From: Bugula neritina
Taxonomy: Eukaryota; Bryozoa; Gymnolaemata; Cheilostomatida; Bugulidae
Length of the DNA stretch: 64,000 bases
Reading direction: 5' to 3'
NCBI GenBank assembly: GCA_964035545.1
Contig: OZ037772.1
Location: 4,263,538 to 4,327,537, forward strand
Shown here: in pieces, positions 11,649 through 23,154 of the stretch
How the letters are laid out: the number at the start of each line of letters is the position of its first letter
Numbering within the stretch: the stretch's first letter is position 1
Program-made: the position numbers and the translations under genes
The notes under the pieces: generated by a model
Told to the model about the DNA's origin: nothing
Databases searched by the model: none
Seen by the model: the letters and a program-made list of their open reading frames with translations, nothing else

Positions 11649-14403
11649 ACTCATATCTAACAACAGTTTTATTTGTCTGATTTGTAAGACTGTCCCTGAT
11701 TAGATAATTAGTGGCCAATCAGAGAATGCAATCAATGTTTGGTTGGCTGAGACCAGCAGTCTGATTTTTATATAACCTAATTTTTATATGAAAGATTTGA
11801 TTACTCTAAATAAATTTATCCGAGACTTCTGAGGCACTGATGGTGATTTTTGTACATATAAATTTGAAGAAGTTTAGCTATAGGGTTTATGCTGTTTTTA
11901 ATAATTATTCCACCATAACCTGAGATTGGGAGTAGTAATTCTAGAATGAGGTAGGGAGGGTGTAAAGCCCCTCCCTGTGACTTTATATATTTAGAAACTG
12001 TTGTTTGTTTAGCAATTCTGTTGGTGCGTTTAGCAGACACTAGTTAGACATTCCAGCGTAGCATTACACAAATAATGTGAGCTTCATAGAAAAATCACTC
12101 AGCCATACACAACGGCCTGGTGAGGTTAGCTTGCACTACATGAAACAATATTGTAGTCGATAAAATGAATAAATAAGTTTATTATTACATCCAAAATATA
12201 TATATATATATATGTCCAAGTTTTTCATAAAATTGAGTTATTAACCAAATGGTATTTTTGCATTATTTTCCATAATAAATACATCTCATGTTATAAAGTA
12301 TAAGTATACGTGTCATGCTCATATCAAATCACAAACAAAGCGTTCTAATGAAGAAAACTCTCAGTTTATAAGAATGATAGATGTTTTTCTTTTACACAAA
12401 TTTACCACTTGTTATACTTGGAATATTTGAAGCTGTTTTAATAGACACAAACAGTAGTTACAGTATGCTTTTTACTCTCTCCCTCTATTGGTAGTTTTTG
12501 CTCTTAAATCTTCATCTGAGCTGAACTTTTTACAGTTTTACAGATTAACAAATAGGCTTGGCAATTTTCTATCTATAGTCTTGGCAGCATCAGAACACGC
12601 CAAGACTATACATTCTACAAATCAACAGCCAGTTGCTTTATAACTCTCAATACAAAGTGGATTATATAAAAGCTGCAAACAGTAGATTAATGAAGAAAAA
12701 AGTGCTACAGTAGCTTTTTTGTCGAAGTTTTTAGTAAAATAGTTTTGAGAAAAGCTTTTGGCAATAGCTTTCTAACATTTGGCTTTTTTGTTAAGTTGTC
12801 ATCCTGCATACATATACGCAGCTGCACCATTCATTCAGCATTCCCACAGCCGTGGTAACAATTGTTATGCACCTTCTAATGAAAGGAAAACTAATAGAGA
12901 AATGAGTACAGCCAGCCGCTTTCTCAGTTCTTGAGCTGCACTAACTTGTAACACATTCTTCTCGAGTTTTTCAAAAGTTTAGCGTTTCACTATTCTTCAC
13001 TCATTTGTTACATTAAGATGGTAATAAACTATATACAAGTTATAGTGCGACAGATCTTTTTTCAGAGGATCAAAGAAGAGAACTACCACTCTGTATATGA
13101 CATCTGATAACTAATATTGGTATGTATATCTTCAGATATAAATAATAATATACTCAATATATCATGTCAGTTTGAAGAAAACCTATATAATTATGTTTTA
13201 GCAATTTAGTAGTTTTAAGACTCCAATTTGCTAACACATAACTACACCTAAAAATTGTCTAATTTTCATGCAAGCTGCTTTCTTCTGTGCGTAGTAGGCA
13301 ATTAAGCTTTTATCTCTGTATTTCTCTTTGACCTGAATAAATCTCCCAATATATTTTATCATGGTGTCTACAATAAAATGCACTTGGATAGCCGTTGAAA
13401 CACTTTGTTTACAAATACATCATCTGTTATCAAAACAACGTGTTTACCTTCTATGTGTGAAAGAATATTGGTGAGCACATTTTTTAGTTTCTTATCGTAA
13501 TTGTAGAATAAAGGAGCTCTTTCCAAGCTGTGTTAATCACATTCTTGGACTCATGCAAAATCTTCATTAGAGCAACGCCATAGTGAGAAATGTCAGGTTT
13601 GCTTTTTTCTCTGCACAAAGTAGTGTTGGTGTATGTCTTTTGGTGCCTGTTGGTAAGTTAAATGAACATGATATTCAACTTCTATTTTATTGTTTGCCAA
13701 TATTACTCATATGCACAAAATTCAACGTAAATAGTTCACCTACTACCATTTGCACTAACCTTTCACACTCACATTCACCAGTTTTCTTACCTCTGCTCTA
13801 CTTGAGCTCAATCAGAAAGAGCAATTTATCGGTTTTAACTCTCCAATTTAAAATAAAATGCTTCTTTTTTATTTTATAGTTTAATACAAAGTTATAATTG
13901 ACAAATAGATTCACCTTTAAAGTTTGGAAAACTGCAATATTGTAAGAAATTCAGACATTCAAACGCTTAGAGCCTGGAGGCTAAACATTGCAGCAGATGA
14001 GGTTATAGCTTTGCTGTTTTATACAAGACACTTTCCTGCTGCTAATATTGGATAGTCATGATAGTCAATATACATTATATCATTGAGGGAATATTCATGT
14101 AATTGACTAAAATAGATTTTGATTTGCTCATTTTATCTCCCCTCCCCCTTTTGCAATCCAGCCACAAACCTAACCTGCAGGCTCAGCAACCTTGAATACT
14201 AGCGTTATAGTTAGCACGTGCAGCATAGTTACTGGCGTTCACACGTCACGTATTAGGCTATTCTTTTTCATGGCTGAAAATTTTACCTCCCTCAAAATTG
14301 GAATTTTGAAAAGCTGTTTTCTAGGCATATATCCCTTTGCAAAGTCACAATTGTTTGCATACACATTAGATTATAGTTCATAATTATAATGTGATCGTAA
14401 TAA
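11649..14403. other. Intergenic, no recognised gene
   Basis: Holds the collagen 3' flank and AT-rich DNA with a short (at)n run near 12200. On the minus strand between about 13200 and 13640, overlapping frames read like a broken coding region (e.g. VDTMIKYIGRFIQVKEKY). No family was recognised and stops interrupt it. Confidence 0.4.
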
Positions 14404-14700
14404 ACTAAGATAGAGCAATCCTTTAAAGCCGAAGGAGAATCAATTCATACAATTGTTCTCAAGGCTACTAAAGCAAACAAAAGTGCCAAACTGTACTTAC
14501 GAACAACTGACAAGGAAGCGAATAATCCTGCCAAGTCTAACTGTGGAAACTGTGGCAACTCTCATCCTTCCGAAAATGCTTACGGCAAACAGTGTAGTAA
14601 CTGCAAGAAATCCAACCATTTCAGAGTAGTCTGCAGATCCAGGAAAATTGGCAGAATAAATGCAGTCACTGAACACATAGCTAAAACATTAAAGCTTTAA
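14404..14700 (+). pseudogene. Gypsy-type gag fragment with zinc knuckles
   Basis: An open stretch ending at TAA (14698-14700) contains CGNCGNSHPSENAYGKQCSN and CKKSNHFRVVCRSR. This is the double knuckle of Ty3/Gypsy gag proteins, in which the first knuckle normally ends CPAYGKxC. Here the Cys and Pro have become Glu-Asn, so the first knuckle is probably non-functional. The same arrangement occurs in the gag at 48431-49279 (CEQCGQSHYKSQKCPTYRTK). No upstream capsid part or LTR was recognised. Confidence 0.65.
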
Positions 14701-17700
14701 CTGCAACCGTTTTACCTTTTTTAGGTTAAATGCAATAAAAAGAAGTGCAGTGTCAAATATAGCTTCAAGTAGACTTGCACTGAAATTCATAAACAATAAT
14801 AGTTCTATACTCAAAATAAGTGCAGATAAGTCAGTAATAAGTCTAAAGTTGTGTTTATACCTTTCCTGAACAAAGTATTTATGTTTCAGTTAATAACACT
14901 CTTCAGAGTGCACCCTTATATAGTCTTACTGAAACTCGGTGACATTTCAACTTGAATTTAATTGCTGACTAAAAATTTGGAACGTATAAACGCAACTTAG
15001 CAAATATTACCTAAAAACTCCATCTAATAAAATAGTTGTGAAGTTTTAGCTATACATGTAACATTTTAATAGACAGAATTACAATCACCAACCCTAGTGC
15101 TTACTAATCACAAAACCTAGTTTGATAACCGGGAATTTTAAATAACAATTCATTTCATCAAGATTAAAATTAAAGTAATTTTTTTATGGCATTCTCACCA
15201 AATAAAGATTCGCTGTCATTGTCCAACTTTGCTCTTTTAATCAAATTATTAAAAGCACTTTGAACGATAGAAGCTGAGTTTACAAAAGAAGGAAGATGCA
15301 TGTAATTACAATTTTATATCCGAGTGTTAATCCAAAAATGTTAATAAGAAAAACTGAAGGCTCTTGAGTGTGTGTTACAAAAATGTTATATAAAGCCATC
15401 TTGCTTTAAAACACTTTGAATATTGCATAATATGTATTAAATCAAATAAGTACACTTTAAATATTGCATAATATATATTAAATAAGCACAAGATCAAAAT
15501 ATATATCGATACTATAATTTATTATATGTATAAATATACATGAAGTGCTAGCATAATGTAGCTAATATTTTATATTATGATAAGCCATAAGTGATCATAA
15601 TAATTTTAAACAATGTATATGTTCACAGTCTAAATACATTAATAATTTTTGGTAAGACTGGAAGAAATTAAAATAATACTCGACCTAAGAAGATACCTAC
15701 ATACCTTTTGCTGTCTCCAACTTGCTGCTCAACTTTTCATTTTTGCTTCTGGTAGAAACAGGCATTTTTTCTAAGAAGTTAGTTATATAATGTTTAAAAG
15801 TACTATGGTTTCCTAGCAAGCTTTACCTTGCTGAAATGTAACTTTCCAGTGTCAGAATAGCAGGTTTGACAAAATTTCTTATTTATATACTGCTATAATA
15901 GTAACAAAGAAAATTATCTGTTCCTGCAATTACTTCTACTAAGGTCTAGAGGGAGACTGCATCCCTATAATTATGCAAAAGATAATAGACCCTTTGTAGT
16001 TCTGGGCCAAGTTTCTTTTCATCTTCATAATAATCAGGAAGCTTAAAAATTTTTAATTAACTAAAAATGGCTGCCAAGAGTTGTTCTTTAGTTTGAACCT
16101 CATAAATAAATCCTGGAATTAGCCTATTTGGCCGCAACTTCAAAAGCACTGTCATAATTATAAATTCTTTTGAAGAAGTTTACCCTCAAATACTGTACAA
16201 TAAAGAAAAATTTTTAAGCTAGCTGTTCTATTTTTCTTGGTTTTGTGTTATCTCAGTACATGCAAAGTTTATAGTCTCTATGAGAGACCTTTTTCAACTT
16301 ACTGAGCATATAATAGCGGAAAATTTTGTCTGCTGTCATGAACTTTTATAATAGTATAGGAGATGTTAAAAAATGCTTGCAGGTTACTTTTGCTACTAAA
16401 TAATAGACCCTGTAGCATATACGATACACCAAGTTTCATTCACAATAACTCTAATAGGAATCAAGAGATATAATAAATTCAAACTTAGTAACACATAATT
16501 AGTATTGAAAACTATCTATACATGTCTTACTTTTTTTTTGTGTAGGTATAGTCAAATTATATGACTAGCAAAAAGTTTAGATTTTGATATTCACCCATTG
16601 CGTGAACAATATTTTTTCTAACTGAATTATTTTACTTAAAAAATTTTCAAAACAGGGAAACCAATTCAGCAACTAGTTTTAAAGTTTGAAAAAGGCATGT
16701 AGCACCAGTGCTACACTGGTCGTCTGACGGAGACAACCCTCGAGTCTATCCATCTATTCCTCACTATCTCTCGCACACTGCTCAGCACAAGGTCACACAG
16801 GTGTGAGCCATCACTTCCAGTGCCAACTTAACACATTCTTTTCATTCCTCAGCCAATCAGATCAGCTCAAGTGATGCACCAATAATATATCACATTGTTG
16901 ACTTGAGAAAGCAGGTGCTACAGCAGGAGCCCTGCACCATCACTGGGCAATCTGACATGAGCTCATGGGTTTCCTCTTGCACTGCTATGTGTAAAGTAAC
17001 AATATTATTTCATACAATATTAATTGCTGTTAGTTTAGCATATAACTTGTCTCTATGGTTATATATTATAGTTTATAAGACTGCATTGCATCTCATGTAT
17101 GTTTCCCACATGGAGATAATTTGGCATGTAGTAATAAGCTCGTGACTTTTCTGGCATCACCAGGAATGCTGACAGGTTTTGATATATTATATTATTAATC
17201 CATTTATTGCAAGACATAATAACCTGTACACCTTTTGTTTTGAGTACATTATTACAAGAACAAGTTGTGTTTTTGATTGCATTTCATTTGACTTATTTAT
17301 AAATTCAACAATAAATACCAAGGCGCCATGTTAATGATGTGGAGCTTCCTTGTAATAGTCTAGAAGTAACCTCCCAAAAAGTGCTCAAAAAATTGGCTCA
17401 TTACACTTTACTAGGTGGCCACTCAAAAAAGTTGTTTCTATATCAGAATTTTGTCTTGAGTCTGAATCTACAAATTCTAAAATTCTATCTCTACCCAAAC
17501 TCAAGTTATTGCAAAAAAAAAATCGACATTGTGGATGGGTGATAACAAGAAATGTGGATTGTGCAAAATAGTATCCGACTTTATCAAGCTATCTTAAAGA
17601 AAATATATTTGCTGAAATACCAAAAATAATTGCCTCTTACTTAGAATTCTAAGCTGATACTGAATTTGAAAACTGCAAGATGCTATCTCAAATTAAAACC

Positions 17701-18069
17701 AGGTTGTTTATATAAACATATATGTTTGTTATGAATCGACATATTGCATTTGGCATAGGCATGCAGAATAATTGTATGACCAAGCTATTTATACAAAAAT
17801 AAAAACAAAGTCATGCTGATGTGTGAAAAAAAACTATATTTATAAAATTGTAGCACAAAATAAATGTTGAAATAAATAAATATTAAAATCTTTTGAGCAC
17901 AGCCTAAGGGGAATCATTTGCTAGTCTGTCAGTAGCCGTTAAACGTCTGCAAAAATCAACAAAATACTGTAAAATTATTTAGAGGAACAGAAGCATGAGA
18001 GATGATCAAGATCAAATTGGTTAGAGCAAAATATATAACAAATGTCTAAAAATAGTGCTTTATTATGAA
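14701..18069. other. Intergenic, AT-rich, nothing recognised
   Basis: Long AT-rich region without a recognisable gene, RNA or bounded repeat. The stretch 16700-16870 is less AT-rich but has no identifiable content. Confidence 0.4.
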
Positions 18070-18430
18070 AAAGTATTCTCGCCATCATTGTCACTGCTGT
18101 CAGTCTCATCAGCTTCTTCCCCAATAGCCCTTCTTTTCAGGCAATCCTTACATTGACAAACATCAGTGCATGCACTGCATTTGAGACTTCTGACATCCAT
18201 ATCTTGATATGTTGCAGCCGGTCTTACAGGAGCAGTTTAAACTTTGCAATATACATGTTCATGTGTGGAAGCTTGAATCATCTACTTTATATTTATGCTG
18301 CCATGATTCTCAACAATCCTTCTATGATGTTCTGGGGGTGGTGCATCAATATAAGCTGTTGTCACCCTTCTCCAAATGGCTGCCTGATAATTTGCTTTTT
18401 TTACTTGCAAATTTAATTCATCTTTTGTTG
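18070..18430 (-). pseudogene. C-terminal Cys-rich fragment of a repeat-borne ORF
   Basis: On the minus strand: QVKKANYQAAIWRR, then APPPEHHRR, a stop, then after frame changes NCSCKTGCNISRYGC, CSACTDVCQCKDC and an acidic end EADETDSSDNDGENTFS with a stop. 'RAxxQxxIW ... W ... CxCKxGCxxxRCxC' is the C-terminal pattern of large uncharacterised ORFs carried in many copies in invertebrate genomes. The same N-side motif (a broken RAHLQVAIW) is in the wreck at 60545-62720. The two are therefore probably copies of one family. Confidence 0.5.
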
Positions 18431-18495
18431 GAGGCAAGCTGTATTAAGTTGTTTTAGACGGTGAACAAAATACAGTGTATCGAACATTATCTATA

Positions 18496-18695
18496 NNNNN
18501 NNNNNNNNNNNNNNNNNNNNNNNNNNNNNNNNNNNNNNNNNNNNNNNNNNNNNNNNNNNNNNNNNNNNNNNNNNNNNNNNNNNNNNNNNNNNNNNNNNNN
18601 NNNNNNNNNNNNNNNNNNNNNNNNNNNNNNNNNNNNNNNNNNNNNNNNNNNNNNNNNNNNNNNNNNNNNNNNNNNNNNNNNNNNNNNNNNNNNNN
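18496..18695. other. Assembly gap (200 N)
   Basis: Exactly 200 N, a placeholder size. It directly adjoins a (GA)n run, which probably caused the break. Confidence 1.

Positions 18696-18780
<85 letters not shown>
18696..18780. repeat. (GA)n microsatellite at gap edge
   Basis: About 42 GA units with one interruption near 18774. The true length is unknown because its left end lies in the gap. Confidence 0.98.
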
Positions 18781-19615
18781 GTAGAAGAGTGTGTTCAGTC
18801 AGTCAACATGTATTAGTGGTTTGCCAATCATGGAGCTCAAACCTAGCTCTTTACAATTAGTTGAAATTAAGGTATAAAGAACAGTAGTATAATATGAGAA
18901 CCATGCATCCAAGAGAGTCACTGCAAAACAGCTTCCATTTATAGTGAGATACTAGCTTCTCATTAATCAGTTTCTTCGAGTCATATGCCTAACACTATTC
19001 CTGCCACTCTCACTGCTAGGAGTGGTGCGAAACTGTCACTTCATCATCCTTGGCAATGTGTCAAGAGCTAGCGCACGTGTGAGCGTTGCCTATCTCGTGC
19101 AGCTAGCATAAGAAGAGTGAGTCATAGGATAACTTGTAGTTAGCAATCCATTACTAGTGGGATGACACATACACATGTTAACTCTCTCCAGTGTAGTACT
19201 GCTATGTATGTGCAGCAAGTTTGGTCACAGTCTAAGTCAGAGGGGGGGGGGTTGGCATAACATAAACCCAAATCCTCAACACTATTCATGACTCAATACA
19301 AAGTAACACTCAATATATCTGACTAATTGTGGAAGAAGTAATCAAGTCATCAAAGCAAAAGGAGACACTCAATTCACAGATTATATTAGACACTGATTGA
19401 TACCCCACAATATTATATTGTACCAAATAAAATTGTGATGGCTATCTAATAATCACTCAAAAGTTCAGCAATGGATTTAAGTAAATAGGTCACAGATTCA
19501 CCGATTCCTGTCTAAGGGACTCACTACTAATTGTCATAAGACCTGCTCTTTAGTCAAATAATTTCCCAGTGACATGCTTGGCCTTGCCAATGACTATTGT
19601 GCTTTGGCAGCCCGG
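18781..19615. other. Non-coding, nothing recognised
   Basis: No coding or RNA signal recognised. It contains a run of nine or more G near 19243. Confidence 0.4.
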
Positions 19616-19838
19616 ATGTTGGCCATTTTTAAATCGCACTCGCTTTCAATAAAACGCAATTTGCTGGAATGTAGCACTAAAATAAAAAAAATAGGCTCGC
19701 TGAATATAGCTACCAACCAATTAGGTGACGGTGACAGAGAGAATTCGCAATGTTTTCTCAACGCGTACAGTGGACACCTTTGCTACTTGTGATTTCAATT
19801 TTCGCATGCGAAAATACTCGTCGTGTGGCTCTAGGCTA
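19616..19838 (-). mobile_element. Terminal region of a Harbinger-like DNA transposon, copy B
   Basis: Reverse complement of the segment at 4484-4740. On the minus strand it reads tagcctagagccacacgacg, gtattttcgcatgcgaaaat, acctaattggttggtag, agcgagcc and aaattgcg in the same order, with diverged sequence between. Only one end is recognisable; no gene is attached. Confidence 0.6.
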
Positions 19839-20956
19839 ACTGCTGATTAGTGAGTGAAGTGTAGTATCTATTTTTGTGTATTTCATTTGACTGAAAATTG
19901 AAAGTTTAAAGTTCAAACCTTCAAGCCGTCTCACTGCAATGCTGTGCAGTGCAGCATCTAACAAGCAGTCAAAGGTCAAAGGTCAAGGCAATTACAAATC
20001 CCAAGTCATTTCAGTACATACTGACACAAAGTTCATTATAAAACAAAATTGTTTATGCATCTAACCTTAAAACAGCATGTAAATGAAAACAAACATATAC
20101 ACAATAATATTTTAGTACTGCATAAGTGAAGTGTGTCAGGGATTCTTCAATTACTTATCTTTCACAATACAATCAATAAAAATGAGATCTTAGTTATACT
20201 TTCAAAAAAGTCTTGTCTGTATATGGCCAGTCCTGATTAAATGTCTTTGAAATATCTGTCTGCACAGGATAGCTAAAGGCAACTTTTTAGCTGCAACTGC
20301 CTTGCTGAGGTTTGCATTGTAACTGTGTAAAAATTCAGAACCAGTAAAAGCAATCTCATTTGATTGTAGGCTACTAGAATTAAAATTTAAAAACTATGTT
20401 GTGAATCTTATTTTTCCCAGTGCAACTTTTTTGGAATTTTTTCATTCTTTTGCTAAGTTATAGAAAAAAAACTGCACATTTTTGGCTAATTTTGCCTCAA
20501 AAGTTGATTTTTTTAGTACCAATAAAATATCTTAGCAGGAAAACATGATATCGGAATAAAAAAGCAATGACTTTTAGATTTTATATAAATTGTGGATTTA
20601 TGCAATGGAAATGGTATATTTCTTTTTAAGTAGTAAGCGCTGTGCATCACTTCACGCTTCAGTGAACGAGTAGAGATGAGCATAATATAATATAGGGGTC
20701 TTTGTTACTGTAAGTCACAGGCTTGCTAGCTAACAGACTATAATGACTATAGCTTGCTGTTATTGGTTGTAGTTTGATTTCAGGCTAAACAGTGACAAGT
20801 AGGTAACACGCATGCCACCCAGAGAACAATATTGTAGAAAAACTTAAACTACATGTTAATATAGAAATTCTTAGTGGGATGCTCTCAACTATCCTATATG
20901 TGCTGCTGTTTCAGGCTAGTTAGCAAATTTTAAAAACAAAAAATTGTAACTTGCTA
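19839..20956. other. Non-coding, nothing recognised
   Basis: AT-rich. A short cacttcacgcttcagtgaac-like block near 20650 recurs inverted near 40540 (ttcactgaagcgcgaagtg), suggesting a small unidentified repeat. Confidence 0.35.
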
Positions 20957-21027
20957 TACCTTGGGGGGCCACAAAATATAGCTGGAGGGCCGGATCCGGC
21001 CCTCGGGCCGCCTGTTGGACAGCCCTG
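20957..21027 (-). mobile_element. hAT-like terminal end (second element)
   Basis: On the minus strand it starts cagggctgtccaacaggcgg and continues with GC-rich cccgagggccggatccggcc. This is the typical end of many non-autonomous hAT elements (CAGGG...GGCCCGCGGGCC). The partner end was not found further left. Confidence 0.5.
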
Positions 21028-21532
21028 GTCTAAAGCATTAGAACTAAAGCTATTGAACAAACTGATGCCATTATAAAAGTACCTCTCTCAACATTATATT
21101 AAAATAATATAATTCTACTCCTTAACACATAACCATGGACAAAAACCAGACACTCCGCTCTCACTACACAATCACTACATACTAGTAAACTGTTCTTTGT
21201 GCTACAGCAACTGTGTTGTCATGACAAAATCATACATGTTTGTAATAACAGGAAAGAAGATAGTAAACACAATTAGTCAATCCAACACAGTAGTTCCCAA
21301 CCTGGGGGATTTCCCTATAGGAAGGAATTTGGACTATTTAGGGGAGCTGGGATTTCGATTTTAAAAATTTTAAGCAGTTTGTTGAAGACTTCTGAGCCCT
21401 TGCAAGTTACATGTACATGTATATCTATAAGCCTTCATCTTAGCTTATCTATTTAACCAATTCTGCAATCCTAGTATATTTCTACATTAATGTGTTTTTA
21501 ATTACAATATTGGGGTTGGGGTTTAAGGGTTG

Positions 21533-21537
21533 GGGTG
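21533..21537. repeat. BEL target-site duplication, left
   Basis: gggtg, repeated at 29996-30000 directly outside the right LTR. Five base pairs is the size usual for BEL/Pao integrases. Confidence 0.9.
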
Positions 21538-22349
21538 TGTAGCAGTAGCTGGCAGCATGTTTACATGCACACTGTGTGTGTGCGTGTGTCATAGTCCATC
21601 ATCATAGCATATTAATAGCCCCTAAACAAAACAATAAATTCCTACAACTGCGCAGCAAAAGCCACAATCAATGAATCAAGTGTATTGCAAAAGCCTAAGA
21701 CAACAAATCTGCCAGAATATTTCTGTTCCCTTATTTGGAATTACTTGGGGCTGGTGGTGCAATTTGGGTGACCAATGGGATCTGGAACACATCATTTTGT
21801 TTATTTGTTGTTTGTGTATTATTCTGCTGCTGTTGGAAAGCATTGGTTATCCTGATCAGTTTCAATTAGTAGAGCCAAAGAGCAAGTTATACTACTTATA
21901 ATTTTACATTAAACAAGATATATATTACTATCTATTGAAACCTAAGAGCAGAAGCTGTATTATCAAGTTATCAGAGAAGTGCTAAAGGTTTGTCTGCTAT
22001 TAATTTTTCTATCATTTATTGTCTTAATGCTGTAATATCGATACATTTAGCTTATATTATATGAAGTGTTTTATAGCTGACATTATTTTTAATGAATTAT
22101 TATGCAGTAATATTTTGCTTACTTTAATCATTTTTATGTGTGTTATTTCCTTACAGTTCTTATTTTCTTGTACTTTATTTAGCCTTATATTGTGTGTATT
22201 TTATTTAGATTTCACGGTGTAGCTTTGTGAGCAAAAGTGTTATAAGTTGGAATAAAATACTAATAACTACACTCACAAGACATCAGTTGAATTCCTAAAC
22301 CTACTCTGATAAGCTTGCAGTTACTAGCAGACCTAACAAAACTGCTACA
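21538..22349 (+). repeat. BEL left LTR
   Basis: 812 bp, TG...CA ends. Contains a (gt)n-like stretch near 21578 and aataaaat near 22252 as a candidate polyadenylation signal. It serves as promoter of the element; no unmistakable TATA box was assigned. Confidence 0.95.
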
Positions 22350-22368
22350 GTGAAATCTTTAACAAAGT

Positions 22369-22569
22369 CCAGAAAGAGACACCTTGTGACGCCCCGTAGA
22401 GCCACACCTGAAATATAGTCCAGAAAGAGACACCTTGTGATGCCCCGTAGAGCCACACCTGAAATAAAGTCCAGAAAGAGACACCTTGTGACGCCCCGTA
22501 GAGCCACACCTGAAATAAAGTCCAGAAAGAGACACCTTGTGACGCCCCGTAGAGCCACACCTAAAACAA
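22369..22569. repeat. 51-bp tandem repeat in BEL leader
   Basis: Four near-identical copies of a unit containing ccttgtgacgccccgtagag, between the left LTR and the ORF. The unit is a multiple of three, so the minus-strand frames stay open as a 17-residue repeat (RGVTRCLFLDF). That is most likely an artefact. It occupies the untranslated leader, where packaging signals of retroelements usually lie. Confidence 0.93.
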
Positions 22570-23154
22570 TCATCTGAAGGGACAACTCCTGAAGCTCGAT
22601 AAAGCTATAATAGTACAGGAGGGTACTAGAAGATAAGTACATCTGTGCATTTTAATGACATATTTACCACAAAAGCTTTAACTTTATATTAATTTCTGTG
22701 CAAATTGCAATTTTAATTATATGAGGAGTATTGTAACAGTGAATTTTATCTCTTCATGAAAATATCTAGAATATTTACTATTTCTGGTATTATTTGAACT
22801 TTTAAAAAGTTTTTTGTGTTTGTAAAGCTAATTAGGAATCAGTGCTTCCAACAAAGCAGCACTAATTAGTGTGGGTGGAGGTAATGATAAGTGTTCCTGC
22901 ATCCTATTGGTGGTTTGAATTGTTCATTAGCTTCCATTGGTCCATTGTGGGATTGACCCAGTTGTGTGGCAAAAACCCAGCTGCAGTTGTCAGGCTTGCT
23001 AACCTAGCACGTAATTAATTATCAAAACAAACAATCAAGTGAGGTTGAGGTTATATTTACGGCCTGATCTACTGCCAATTTATTGCACATAGCAGCGCAT
23101 TAGTTTTATAGCGAATGGTATTTGTAAGTTTTTGCTGTAATCAAAATTATTCAA

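Noticed and set aside
13205-13640. Broken minus-strand coding-like text (VDTMIKYIGRFIQVKEKY, ALMKILHESKNVINTAWKEL)
   Set aside because: Amino-acid use looks protein-like, but the frames are interrupted and no family was recognised.
15705-15765. Minus-strand ATG exon (MPVSTRSKNEKLSSKLETAK) with a gtatgt donor
   Set aside because: Looks like a first exon, but no following exon or family could be found, so it is not annotated.
18461-18816. Open frames across the N gap with Arg-Glu repeats
   Set aside because: They consist of N and a GA repeat.
22301-22642. Minus-strand protein with repeated RGVTRCLFLDF
   Set aside because: The repeat unit of 51 bp is divisible by three and keeps frames open by chance; it lies in the BEL leader, antisense.
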